DNA from: Macrosoma leucophasiata
Lineage: Eukaryota > Arthropoda > Insecta > Lepidoptera > Hedylidae
Direction of reading: 5' to 3'
DNA length: 64,000 bases
NCBI GenBank assembly: GCA_036365455.1
Contig: JAWQUS010000017.1
Span: 4,836,001 to 4,900,000, forward strand
Below the pieces are notes generated by a model. That model worked only from the letters and a program-made list of their open reading frames with translations. It was not told the DNA's origin and ran no database searches. Shown here one piece after another: positions 12,437 through 24,000 of the stretch. Numbering within the stretch: the first letter of the stretch is position 1; each line of letters begins with the position of its first letter. A program made the translations under genes and the position numbers.

Positions 12437-12478
12437 CGGATGTCAGGAATTAGGATATTAAGTAACACGTAGGTACCT

Positions 12479-12515
12479 AACATTACGCCCGTAGAGGTAA
12501 ATGCATGCATTCAGC
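12479..12515 (-). mobile_element. Family B fragment
   Basis: ACGCCCGTAGAGGTAAATGC then ATGCATTCA matches the terminal part of family B only. Confidence 0.5.
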
Positions 12516-12668
12516 ATATTATGTACCTATATGACTGTATGACAGGTATACTTATTTACTCAGATGTTTGAAATGAAACCACTTTTGCACATAAATGTTT
12601 TTTTTAACTTTAATAATGACTTATAGGTAAGTAGATATTGGAATACCTATTACATTACAACTAGGTTA

Positions 12669-12728
12669 ACCTTTCGAAATAAATTACATACAATATATAA
12701 AATATGTAATTTATTTCGAAAGGTTTAC
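12669..12728. repeat. Long near-perfect hairpin
   Basis: AACCTTTCGAAATAAATTAC pairs with GTAATTTATTTCGAAAGGTT around an AT-rich loop. Confidence 0.9.
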
Positions 12729-13251
12729 TACCTACAGTACTTAAGTATTATCGAGGAAGTATCCGATCATCCGAAAACATTGCAAATTAGACTTTATCAC
12801 ATACAAATAGGACATCGAAATGATCAACCGGACGGTTCTTCGATAGTACACAGAAGAAGCTGTGGAGTTTTTATGTTTAATAGGTAGCTAGGTACATAAA
12901 TATAAAACTTAATCGCTTATTCGACTCAGATTTTAAACTTTAAAATTTTTCATCCACGGATGAATTACTTATACCCTTATGGTATAGGTACATACCCTTA
13001 TTTTCTTAAATAACTTAAATAAGGAACGAAATGGCCATAGAGCTACATAAAAATAAGACACAATGGAGATATAAAACTTTATCTATGGATTTTATGGGAC
13101 GAAAATAATCGTTCATTTACATTTCAACCAATTAACACCTACCTAATTTCTAGAGCCAAAGACTGATCTACTATGCCTATTCCTGATTCCTGAATGCCTA
13201 AAATGGTTCCAATGACTAGATAACACACAACATATAGTGGTAGTACCTACC

Positions 13252-13571
13252 CAGTGGCGGATTTACAAATTTGCCGCCAGTTGACTATTAAATTTTTGCC
13301 GCCCGTATATTTTGATATCGTAGTAGTCCACAATCATATCAATTATATTCTCTATCAATAAAATTCCAACTTTATGTTTTAGGCTTCGTCATTCTCGTTA
13401 CATCAACTTTTTTTTCTATGGTTAGAATCATTGAAAACTATGGTCTCAATCTTGATAATATTAACAGTCATTTGTAAATAGAAATAAAAAATTATGAACG
13501 AAATCTGCCGCCCCTTAAAATTTGCCGCCCTAGGCTCCAGCCTACTCAGCCTGCTGGTAAATCCGCCACTG
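13252..13571. mobile_element. hAT-type MITE with perfect 8-bp target duplication
   Basis: Starts CAGTGGCGGATTTAC and ends GTAAATCCGCCACTG, a perfect 15-bp inverted terminal repeat. TACCTACC flanks it on both sides (13244-13251 and 13572-13579), the 8-bp duplication typical of hAT elements. 320 bp, no coding. Confidence 0.95.
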
Positions 13572-13648
13572 TACCTACCTACGAATAGAAAATCTCACTT
13601 ATTTGACCGCCGAACATTTTTTTTACATTCAGAAAGGGGCAGATAAGC

Positions 13649-13711
13649 ATGCATTATTCATTTAGATGTCATCGAAGTGAACACTTCTATGACACCTAAA
13701 TGAATAATGCT
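13649..13711. repeat. Long hairpin with minimal loop
   Basis: GCATTATTCATTTAGATGTC pairs with GACACCTAAATGAATAATGC; the stem continues to the centre with only two imperfect pairs and almost no loop. Confidence 0.88.
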
Positions 13712-13789
13712 GTCTTAAAAGATCTACATAAAAACCCAAATTCCTAAATGTGCATTACCACGTCTGAGATCTTTTACTTGTGTGCAGAA

Positions 13790-13855
13790 ATTGGTGGTAA
13801 AGTGTCAGTGTAAGGACTCGAGGCATCACCGCATTACTTAATCTATCTTCCACCG
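13790..13855 (+). mobile_element. Family A 5' fragment
   Basis: AAGGACTCGAGGCATCACCG and CATTACTTAATCTATCT match the 5' third. It is followed directly by a family C element. Confidence 0.55.
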
Positions 13856-14580
13856 GATGGGAGTAGCTATATGCAGGCTTTCCCCTCTGTCAAAGTACCA
13901 GCCCAAGTGGGCCCGAGATGTTTAAATGTGTGCGTGAAATTGTTTATGTTCTTGAATAAAGTCAAGGTGTGAGTTTCGTAGTAATAGACGATTTTTGTTG
14001 TGTGCGTCACACAAAGGAGATGTTGCAAAAATGTATGGACCTCCGGCTATGTATTGTACATAATATCATTAAACAGGCAAAATCAATATAAAAACGTTTT
14101 TACTGCATATTTTCACTTATTTAGCTTTGTTTGCAGTTACAAAATATTATTTGCAGTTAAAATTGCAACTCAAAACCAACATATGGCGAATATGGCGGGA
14201 GATGTCATTTTGACATTTTCATTTTTTAAATTGGATTTTGATTATATAGTACTTGGAGAAAAAAGTAATATTATTTAAATACTATCGAAATCGATTGATC
14301 CCAAGTGTCGGCTGTATCGCCGCCATGTTTAACATAGTTGAAAATGATAAAATGGTTTGAATTAAATGTGGTTGTAACTCTAAAATATATTCTTGAATAA
14401 ATTAATTGTATTTTTTTCGGATTCTTCTTTAATTTACCCATTTTTTGACGACGTGTACGAACCAGAGCCGAGCTCGCAACATCTCCTTTCCGCCCGCAAA
14501 TAATGACAGACTGTTATGCATCGGTAATAAACGCTACGCTTATTCCCCTCCGTTCGGCCGGTGGCCCGTGCTGCTCTATG
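13856..14580. mobile_element. Family C element split by another inverted-repeat element
   Basis: The left part (GGGAGTAGCTATATGCAGGC to GTGCGTCACAC) and right part (CCGCCCGCAAATAATGACAG to the GTGGCCCGTGCTGCTCTA end) are collinear with family C. The insertion lies at 14016-14489. Confidence 0.85.
14016..14489. mobile_element. Nested MITE with ends AAAGGAGATGTTGC
   Basis: Begins AAAGGAGATGTTGC and ends GCAACATCTCCTTT, perfect 14-bp inverted ends, 474 bp long. It is nested in family C. The open frame at 14000-14278 lies across its left half and resembles no protein I know. Confidence 0.85.
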
Positions 14581-14744
14581 GCTACAACACTCACTCCCAA
14601 TTAAAAATGATATAAGTACTCATAAATGGTAATATTAAAAAAAAAACCCACCCACATATTGTGCGTGGACCACCCGAGCATTAGAAATCCATAAATAAAA
14701 GATTTTAGCCATTAATGATATCTTACGATAAACATACCTATAAA

Positions 14745-15062
14745 CTACCCTGCATTTTGTAAAACGAAATAATAGGGCGTTTGTATTTTGTTCACACCAG
14801 TCGTCATCATACTAGGGACGGGGCCGTGCCATTCCAGTCGATACTTATCGAGAACCCTGGTGGTAAGTGCGGATAGCATTTTGTCGACTACTCCAGTAGC
14901 GGGACAGGTCTCTCCGAAGGGCATGGAGGCAAGGGGATGCGCCCTGGAGGCTCTCAGAGGCTCCCAGCCTTCACTGCACCAGCGTTCAGGGATGAAAGAC
15001 TTTGCTCGGCCCCATTGTTTTTCTTCTTTGCTCGTTACGCCGTGAGCTAATACTATGTCGAC
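14745..15062 (-). CDS. P450 last exon: PERW, haem-Cys loop and stop
   Basis: Acceptor TATTCCAG, phase 0, 105 codons and TAG at 14745-14747. It encodes VDIVLAHGVTSKEEKQWGRA and then FIPERW, a typical meander region. The Cys-ligand loop is PFGETCPATGVV: PFG and a Cys are present, but the usual FxxGxRxCxG spacing is shortened and the Arg is missing. The C-terminus ends QNAG. No polyadenylation site was assigned. Confidence 0.9.
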   Translation of the reverse strand, partial: VDIVLAHGVTSKEEKQWGRAKSFIPERWCSEGWEPLRASRAHPLASMPFGETCPATGVVDKMLSALTTRVLDKYRLEWHGPVPSMMTTGVNKIQTPYYFVLQNAG

Positions 15063-18000
15063 CTGGAATATAATGATAATACACATTAAAAGAATGGAAC
15101 AGATCAAAAAAATAAGTACCTAGGTGGACAAACGGACGACATCAAGTTATCCAATGATTATCCCGACGATTGCCTCGATCAAACTAGCCTTAGGCAGCTA
15201 CAGAAACTATAGTTCAAGTCGTTTTACTGGCATAAACGCAATTGTGTGGCATCTCAGAGGTGCTAATCACGCGTCTTTGGAGACAGTACAGTAGACCAGA
15301 TCACTTCGTCGTGAGGTTGCTGTTTTGTGGAGTGGAGAGATATCTTAATTTTACTGCCCAAGCAAATAAAGCGTGTTCTCATAAATGCATACCGCAGCAG
15401 GAACTTCATATCTTGCAATCACCATATTTTCGTTGCTCCGCCTAATTTCTCCACCCGTTACTGGTTGAAGTATCATAGCTTCTCTGGCGCAAGCTGCTAT
15501 GTTCCGCAGCTCGGGTGTATCTACTCCTGCATCTTTGGAGACAGTAGACTAGCTCACTTCGTCGTGAGGTTGCTGTCTTGTGGAGTGGCGAGACATCTGG
15601 ATTTTACTGTCCAAGAAAATAAAACGTGTTGTCATAAATACATACCCCAGCAGGTACTTCATATCCAGCGATCACCATATCTTCCTTGCTCCGCCTGACC
15701 ACTCCACCCGTCACTGGTTGCAGTCTCATAGCTTCTCTGGCGCAAGCTGCTATGTACGGCAGCTCGGGTGTATCTACTCCTGCATCTTTGGAAGCAGTAG
15801 ACCATATCACTTCATCGTGAGCTCGCTGCTGTCTCGCAGCGTGGAGTGACAGTTGGTAGAACATGCTGATGGCTGTTTGGGCGAGCTGTGGAAAGAATTA
15901 TTACATTATTAACAGTACAGTGACATCTACATTAGTGTATGTGTTTCTATATCCGTGTTCACACGAGCATACTGTTGCAGTACTAAACTGGTACCACAGT
16001 CTAAAGAACGTACCTATTCCTATTAGTATCAGAAACCAATTAACTGTCCGACTGTCAGATTTAAAGAAGAATTATTTTACAGTTATTATACAGAAATAAG
16101 AAAGAAAGAACATTTATGTGTAACAATGTAACAAGTAAGAAAAGTATTTAAAGTGGCATCAGGACAGAAGTATTGTTTAAAATTACATCAATACAAATTG
16201 GTCCTAACTCAGCATGTGTGTAAGCGAGTATAAGATGGCAGTCTAATGGGTGCAATGCCTTTTCCACAGAACAAAGCATTTCAATTGTTTATAAATATAA
16301 TGATAATAAAACATTTATAAATGCAACGCAGCAAACAGTTTTTTACAAATAGCAGAAGTATATAAAACATTATTTGGCGGTCGCAAATACCTCACAATCG
16401 TTTGATTGAGCACCGTAATTAATTTTAAAGCACTTGTTAGTTTATTCATCCACTTTAGTACAGTCTGCTCTGGTTTCTCTGATGTAGTTTAATCGAGTTA
16501 TTTTAAGAATCAATTATAGACGTAAAGAAATACGTTTGAATTTATATTTTTTTAAGATTATTTTAAGCCTAAACATGTTGTAAGTAGGTATACATATTTA
16601 TGATTTCGTATACGATTAACTCTCTTTTTGTTTTACGTTGTTTTCTGCCTGTTTGTTAATAACGATGATGGCAAGCAAGTATGCAGTTCACATGGATGTT
16701 AAGTGATGACTGCACTTTAGGCATAGACATCACCACAATAAATAGAGGTCAAAATGCAGATGCTTGCGTCTATGATATCATAGATGTTTGTACTCTGTCA
16801 TATAAATTACATTGCCATCTAAACAGAACACGATAACAGATAGATTATGTAATGCTCTATCCCCCTCGAGCTTCGACCCTGGAGGTCTACCATCAGTAAG
16901 AACTTACCGGTTCCACTCCAGCCAGAAGTATGTCTGCAGCAAGTGGCAGTATCCGCCTGTCAAGGGGACGCAGCTTGTCTAGAAGAACTTGCTCAGGCCG
17001 TAGGTTGTTACTGTCGAGGTTCTGAAGGCCTTGTCGTAGGAAATGTTCTGTTAGGCTGAAACAAATTAACAGATTATAATATAACTCGTTCAATTGGACA
17101 TTTTACTTACAAAATTGATGATCACATTAAATTGTTACTAATATTATAAATGCGAAAGTTTTTGAGTGTGGACGGATGGATGGATGGATGGATTGTTGTT
17201 ACTCTTTCACGAAAAACCTACTGGACCGATTTGAATGAAACTTTACAGTAATATAGGTTATACATTGGAATAACATCTAAGCAATGATTACAAGTACACG
17301 CGGACGAAGCGAAGTCGCAAAAACTAGTTGTCAATATGTTTTCGTACAGATGAAGAGCATGTGACAGACTTTTTTACGTGATTCATTTATGGCTTACCTA
17401 AAATGTCGATCAAAGATTTTCAAAGCCTGGTTAAATCCTTGAGAGTCGGTCTTGAGGGTGTCTTCACTGCGGACCATGTAGCCCTGGTCCGCGATCGCCA
17501 GCGAGCACCGCACCAGGCGCTCGGCGGGTGTCAGTGTCTCGAGACAACGTTTGGATAATGAGCATAGGTCCGGGATGTCGTCATCCATTGACGTCTTTTC
17601 TGGTTTCCTGTAAACATAATTTTAAGCTTAAATTGATTGTCGTTAAATAGTATTATTTCTTTATAGTATCAAGATCGATAAAATAGAAACATCATAAATC
17701 CATATATATCATAAACCCCTTGATCCATGAAGACCCCAGGCCTGCCGGCGGTTTCGCGGTTCACAGTCGGTAATCAATTCAACGAAGCGCGCTTGGCCCC
17801 GCGGCTGGTGTAGATCGGAAGCGATCTACTCGGTTAAGTGATTAACCGAAATTAATCAAATAAATATTAATCAAAATTCAACTAGTTGATGATAATTATA
17901 AAATAATAGAATGTGAAATACACGTGTGTGTAGGTACATGTGAAGTCAAATGAGTGGCTAGCATTTGTTTTATTTTTATTAAGTACTTTAGGAAAACTTT

Positions 18001-21000
18001 GGAAAATTTTTTTGGTTGAAAGTTTGGGACACAAGATCTTGAAATAAAAAAAAAATTGGACACTAAATTCGCCGCCCTATAGCGGCCTATATTCTGTTTA
18101 GTGCCAAATATTTATTTTTATTTAAACACGTACAGTTAAAAAGGAGGACGCATATCTTGTGTAAGGACAAGTCGAAGCCTTTCACATATATATTGTGTAG
18201 GTACCCCATCCTCGCGGCCGTAACCCTTTTTCGTGACAGAAAAAATAATAACATCTAGTCTATACAGCAGTTTAACTTCAAAACCGACGAACGAACGACG
18301 AACTTGACGACCCGGTTAGTCCAGCGGTGTGAGATGACCGTTTGATACGATACGATTTGTTTCGGGTCTGGGTGTTTGTGTATGTGTTGTATGTGTACGG
18401 CGGCACGCACGACACATGTTTATACCTTAAGTGGGGCTGTGAGTGTAGGCGTATTTAAAAAAAAAACTTAAAGAAATAAGATTAATGATGGATAGAAAAT
18501 TACCTGTTGTAATTTTAACTAAGAAATTGTGATCACATGCTCTGTCTGCTGATATTTAAATTGGAAGATGGTTTATTATTTCCATTACCTGTTATCCTCA
18601 CTGGGCACGTGCACAGAGCCGTCCAGACAGCCCAGACGGATGCCGAATAACATCACGCCGATCGTCTCCAAGGCCCACCTGTACACTTCCGTGCCCAATT
18701 CTTCATTTAACGCGTTCTCTACGTGCCTTAGTTTGCTAATTCTGGAAGGAATTTTGTTTTTTAGATTATACGTTCCAAAGCTGGAATTTTACATAAAAAA
18801 CAGTACTTGTGGCTATTATTAAAAAATTGGTAGGCACCAATAACAACAACATCATATACTCTTTATTGCACACCAAAAGAACACTTAAAAAACTGGTTGC
18901 CTGTAAAGTCGGTTTTACGGGCGAAGATTTTACGTGACAACGTCTTTTTCTCGGTAGAAAGGCATTCGCCGGTCCGGCAGGCCTCTCTCTCGTTCGGTGA
19001 CTCATCGTTACGTTACCGGGCGTTACACTTTTTCATGAGTGACTCCGAGCCGCAACCTAATTTAAGACGTTGTCACGTCAAAATATGTGATACATAGGGC
19101 GGCCTTATCGCTAAAAGAGCGATTTCTGCCAGGCAACCCAAAAATCGAAAGAAATACTTAAAATTAAACTGGCAGGGTGTGCTACACTAAGTACTAAGTA
19201 CTGACAGTATGATAGAAAAAATAAAAAAGAGTTTGGAAACGTCAGCGAACAATAGCAACTAAAATACATAATAAAGAAAGAAATATATACACACAACATT
19301 TAAAGAGAAGAAAGATAATGGGCCTTAACTTGACGTTTGAAAGTTTCAATAGTCTGAATTTGTCTAAAAGTGTGGGGTAAGGAGTTCCACAAACGTACAG
19401 CTTCGACAGAAAAGGATATGGAGAAAAAACTACTACGATGTAAAGGGATATTTAAACGCAAAGCTAAAGAGGAACGAAGGGACCGGGATTGGGAAAGGTG
19501 TGAAAATTCAAAGATATCTTTTACGTATGTGGGGCTTTTAGGATTAAATAGCACTGAGTACAAAAGAGAAAGAATACGTGCATTCCGGCGAAGTTGAATG
19601 GGCAGCCACTTGAGCCTATTGCGATACTCGGAGACGTGATCATATTTGCGAAGACCAAATATGAATCTAATGAATACATTTTGCAAGCGCTCAAGTTTAC
19701 CAAGCTCACCACCGCATTACCTAACTTATCAACCGCTAAATGGAAGTGTTCGGCACTATCGTGGGCGATGTATGGCCTCGTAATAACCATCATAGAGACA
19801 TGATAGGTAGTTTAGGTCTCAAGGGTGGCAACGCATCTGCATTTTGACCTTTGGTTTTTATGTAGATGTCTGTGACACATGTGCGTACGCTGCCTAAACT
19901 ATAAAAGATAGAACCATAAAATGTAGTGATTAATTGTAGATCTTATAAATATCTACAAAAAAGTCCGCAACACAACAACATTGTTTTTAAATTTCTAAGT
20001 TTTTTTTTCGACTACATTTAATCGCTTTTAAATAAAGCTAAGACGAATAGGAGAGGTCACATTGCACCCGCGCGAAGCTGGGGCGGGCCGCTAGTATCTA
20101 AATAAAGACGATTTTTTTCGGCAAGGTGAACCAACATCCTGGTGAAGGTTGTGGGCATTCGCTGAACGAGGGCGGCTCATCTGCCGTACTAAACAAGTTC
20201 TTCCTTTTGTATTTCTTCAGTATTCTAGGTGGCGCCATAAAGTGGACTTTACAGTTACATAAATATATTTCTATACATGAATAATGTCTTCCCAATAATT
20301 ATAAAGTGCATAATAATATATAAATGAATGTTGTCTTACCTTTGAGTAAAATCAGCTGCAATGTCGTCAAATGCTTTATCGTAGTTCCTAAGTAGTGTAC
20401 CGTCTTGCAGTAGCGCCCGAATTCCAGACAAAATAGCTTTGTTTTCGTCGCTAAAACAAAAGTGGAATAAATCTATCAATATCACCACAAGACCATAATA
20501 GTAATATAGTAATAGTAGGGCAGGAGTGGTAACACAACTGCATTTTGACCTTGGTCTTGTTTGCCACTTCCATTATATAAAAAAAGGGTAGCCCAAGATG
20601 CTATTTTCGTATTTACTCGAGCGCGTCAGATGGACCTTGCACCCCGTTATGTACCTCCACCAAATGTAAAAGTTTATGTATATATTGTATGTACAGTATG
20701 TAGATAAGGGACGCGCCCGTAGGGCAGCCCTTAAAAATTTTCAAATGTCTGCCACGATCTTACTTCACTTCTGAATCGTCTGAATTTTGGATAGCAGTTT
20801 GAACACCTTTTACACCCTCTCAGAATATCAGCCGCGTCCTTGTCCCACGATGTTGATGTTGTGCACTTTTCGGAAAGATTCGATTCTTACAAAAATGGAG
20901 TTGAAAATTTACTCGAGATTTTTAGGTATCCAGAAAGGACGTTAAGTGAACCCAATCAAAGCTCCCATCCAAAATTCTGACGTTTTGAATGTGAAGCAAG

Positions 21001-24000
21001 CTCGTGGCGGTAGCTCTAAGAGTTCGGCCCCATATAGAAACCTCAGATTTGGCGGCGGTACTCAATCGGGTGCAAGGTTTATCTTAATCTCTCCAGACAC
21101 GAGAAAAATATGACAATTGAAATTCAATTGTGTCTCGCCGCCGGTGGCCGTACGATCCTTAAAGGATTAATCTGACGCACTCGAGTAACTCCCAAAATCC
21201 CCTACTGTAATTTATTCGTCCTGATTGCGATTTTCGTAATATACCTAAACATATTAAGTCCAATTCGGATTTTTACGCTCATTCTCCGATAAACTAAATC
21301 CTTTACAGATAATCAAACCAATAAATGGTGTAGAAAATATGAATAACATAGTGAATATGAAATTACCCGTGAGCCGGGCAGTGTGTGCCGACGCTCTTCC
21401 GGTGCTCTGCCAGCGGGGAGCCCGCCCATAGCGGCGCCTCAGTCACGTTGCTCTCGTAAATCTGAAACAAATTTATATGTTTTCATAATATTTTATGGCT
21501 CCGTAATAATCCCTCCTCCTCCTCTGTCAAAGTACAAGACCAAATGATTTAACGCCTGTCGCCTAGATGTTTAAGTGTGTGCGTGAAATTGTTTCTATAT
21601 TTTGTTAAAGTCAAGGTGTGAGTTTCGTAATAATAAACGATTTTTGTAGTGTGCGTGTGGATCGCACGCATTTCCCCCCGCAAAAAATAACAGACTATTT
21701 TGCATCTGTAATACACGCTATGGCTACTCCCCTCCGGTCCGCCGCGACCGGTGGACCGCGTTGCTCTATGGTAGAGAACGATGAATGCAGAAGAAGCACG
21801 AGAGGTGTGTCAGGACCGGGATATCTGGCGCTTCACACTCTCAGCGTACCCTGTAAGGGATTTGGTATAACCACGTAATAACAATCACAGAGATATGACA
21901 CCGTAGGTCTCAAGGGTGGCAACGTGTCTAATATTGACCTCTGCTTTTTATGCAGATGTCTATAGGCTGCAGTCTATTAATGGCCTTATTATAATACGAT
22001 ACGGTATTCAGGTTACAAGTTTGCGAGTAATAGTCGACCAAATGTAATACTCGAAATTTTTAACAACTCCATAGAAAATATATATATTTTTTCATTCCAT
22101 TTCAAAACTGAAAACTACGGAACCCTATACCTACTGCGCGTGGCCCGACACGCACTAGACCGGTTTTACTTTTTCTTTTATAGATGTTTTCACTACAAAA
22201 AATATTACTTGCAATATGAGTAAATCAGTGCAGATACGTGTAGGCACAGAGAGGCAATTGATTGAAGGGGGTGCCGGCCGCGGCCGACGAGTGCTATAGA
22301 AACAACTTCAACCCATTACCCCAATTAAACCTGAAATAAAATATAGGTATATACACTTATTAACACCCTTACCTCGCTGGTATAGGTTAACATGATTACT
22401 TAGCAATATAAAACAGATATTGTAAAGATGCAATATGATATAGAACAGTAAAATTTTTAATTTACCAAACCCTTCTGTCTGAAGACTTTTGAGGTCCAAT
22501 GTGTATAGTGCAAGGTGTTATGAGTATGTAGTATGTGCAAGCCTATTCGACTTATTACACGGCACGGTATTTAGGGTACGATAGCAAGGGTCAGGGTAGT
22601 GAAATAACATTTAGGGAGTTAGGGACCTAATAAGAGCGACCGGAGCGGCCCGTGTATTTGTACTGTGATTGAGTTAGGGCGCTGTCGACCGGATAGTGTA
22701 ATAAGCGGCAAACCGGCGCGAGACCACGCCCACCCTTTCTGCCGAACCCTGAATACCGTGTCGTGTAATAGCCTTTTTAATTAACTTGCAATAACATGCA
22801 AATTTAATGACTACTGCTTGCATAAATTTCAAAAGTTCAGAGGCTACTCCACTTTGTGGTAGTCCACGAATTTCAATATTCCCAGCCCTTGACTTAATTA
22901 TAATGAAAATAAGCTTAATAGTGTTAGGGACCGAGACATTTTCACATTCGACGTCCCGCCCGATTTGCACACATACACAACCCCTTCCTCTCTTAAGGGC
23001 GACGGTTGGTATTTTGTACGTGCTACGCACACAGGTGCGCGTGTAAATACACATCACTGATGGATAGAAACCAAATTAAGCGTTTGTATGGAATTTTGGT
23101 GGAGTGTCCGCGGTGTGTAAGTAGTATAACGTCGTTCATCAACTGTATGTATGTATGTATATTCACACCAAGTCTCTTACGGTGTAGGCAGAGAGCGTGG
23201 ATATTCCGGTCTTAACACACCTCCCGTGCTTCTTCGACATTCATCATTCACTTAATTTAATCAACTGTTATACACACATATACATATAACCCTTATTAAC
23301 CCGTAACCTAATTTAAAATTATTCCCTAATGAGTTGATTCACAACACGTATTAATTCGTGTTATTATCGTGACGTTGCAATAATATCATTAATTACAAGC
23401 TTTCTATTTTGATATTAGGCTAAACAAGGGTCGTGCCACTTTTGGTGCGAATAGGTCTACAACAACAAATATCTATGGCTTCAAAACTATTTTCATAAAA
23501 TGGTAATAGAAAAGAGAAAATTCGTTCGTTCGCTTCCGTCACGCCGGGCGGGACGGGTCAGTATCGTCGCGCCGCCGTCCCGTCCCGTCACGCCAGTTCG
23601 GCTGTTTGATCAGACCTTTTGTGGCGTATGTGTTTCTATGGGCGTGTTGCGGTATTGCCGCGCTTGTACCTACTAAACTAAAAGCATTACCATCAGAAAT
23701 TGAGTAATAATGACTGTAGGCCATAAAAATATTTTTCCCGTTGTGTGATCGAACCCGCGATCCTCGGATCATGCAATCACACACAGCTGTAGGTACTAAT
23801 GGGTATTCAATTTTGGTCTATTTGGACCATTGTAATGCAAACGATTCAATTTCATGGGTTGGTAGTTTCGGTTCCGGCACTAAGTGGTTCTAAGGTCCGG
23901 AACTAACAACGCGATTGCGGTCTGTATCGAATAAAGCGTGGTTCACATTACGTTCGTTCGACAGTTTTAGCGGAGCGACAAAACTTTCGGTGTCGAGTGC

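Noticed and set aside
15242..15849. Plus-strand open frames opposite the P450 exon copies
   Set aside because: They are antisense shadows of exon 8 and its tandem copies; the minus-strand reading carries the P450 motifs.
19300..19706. Host gene encoding a 128-residue or longer protein on minus
   Set aside because: The sequence is the C-terminal tail of a LINE polymerase protein with its 3' UTR; no upstream host exon.
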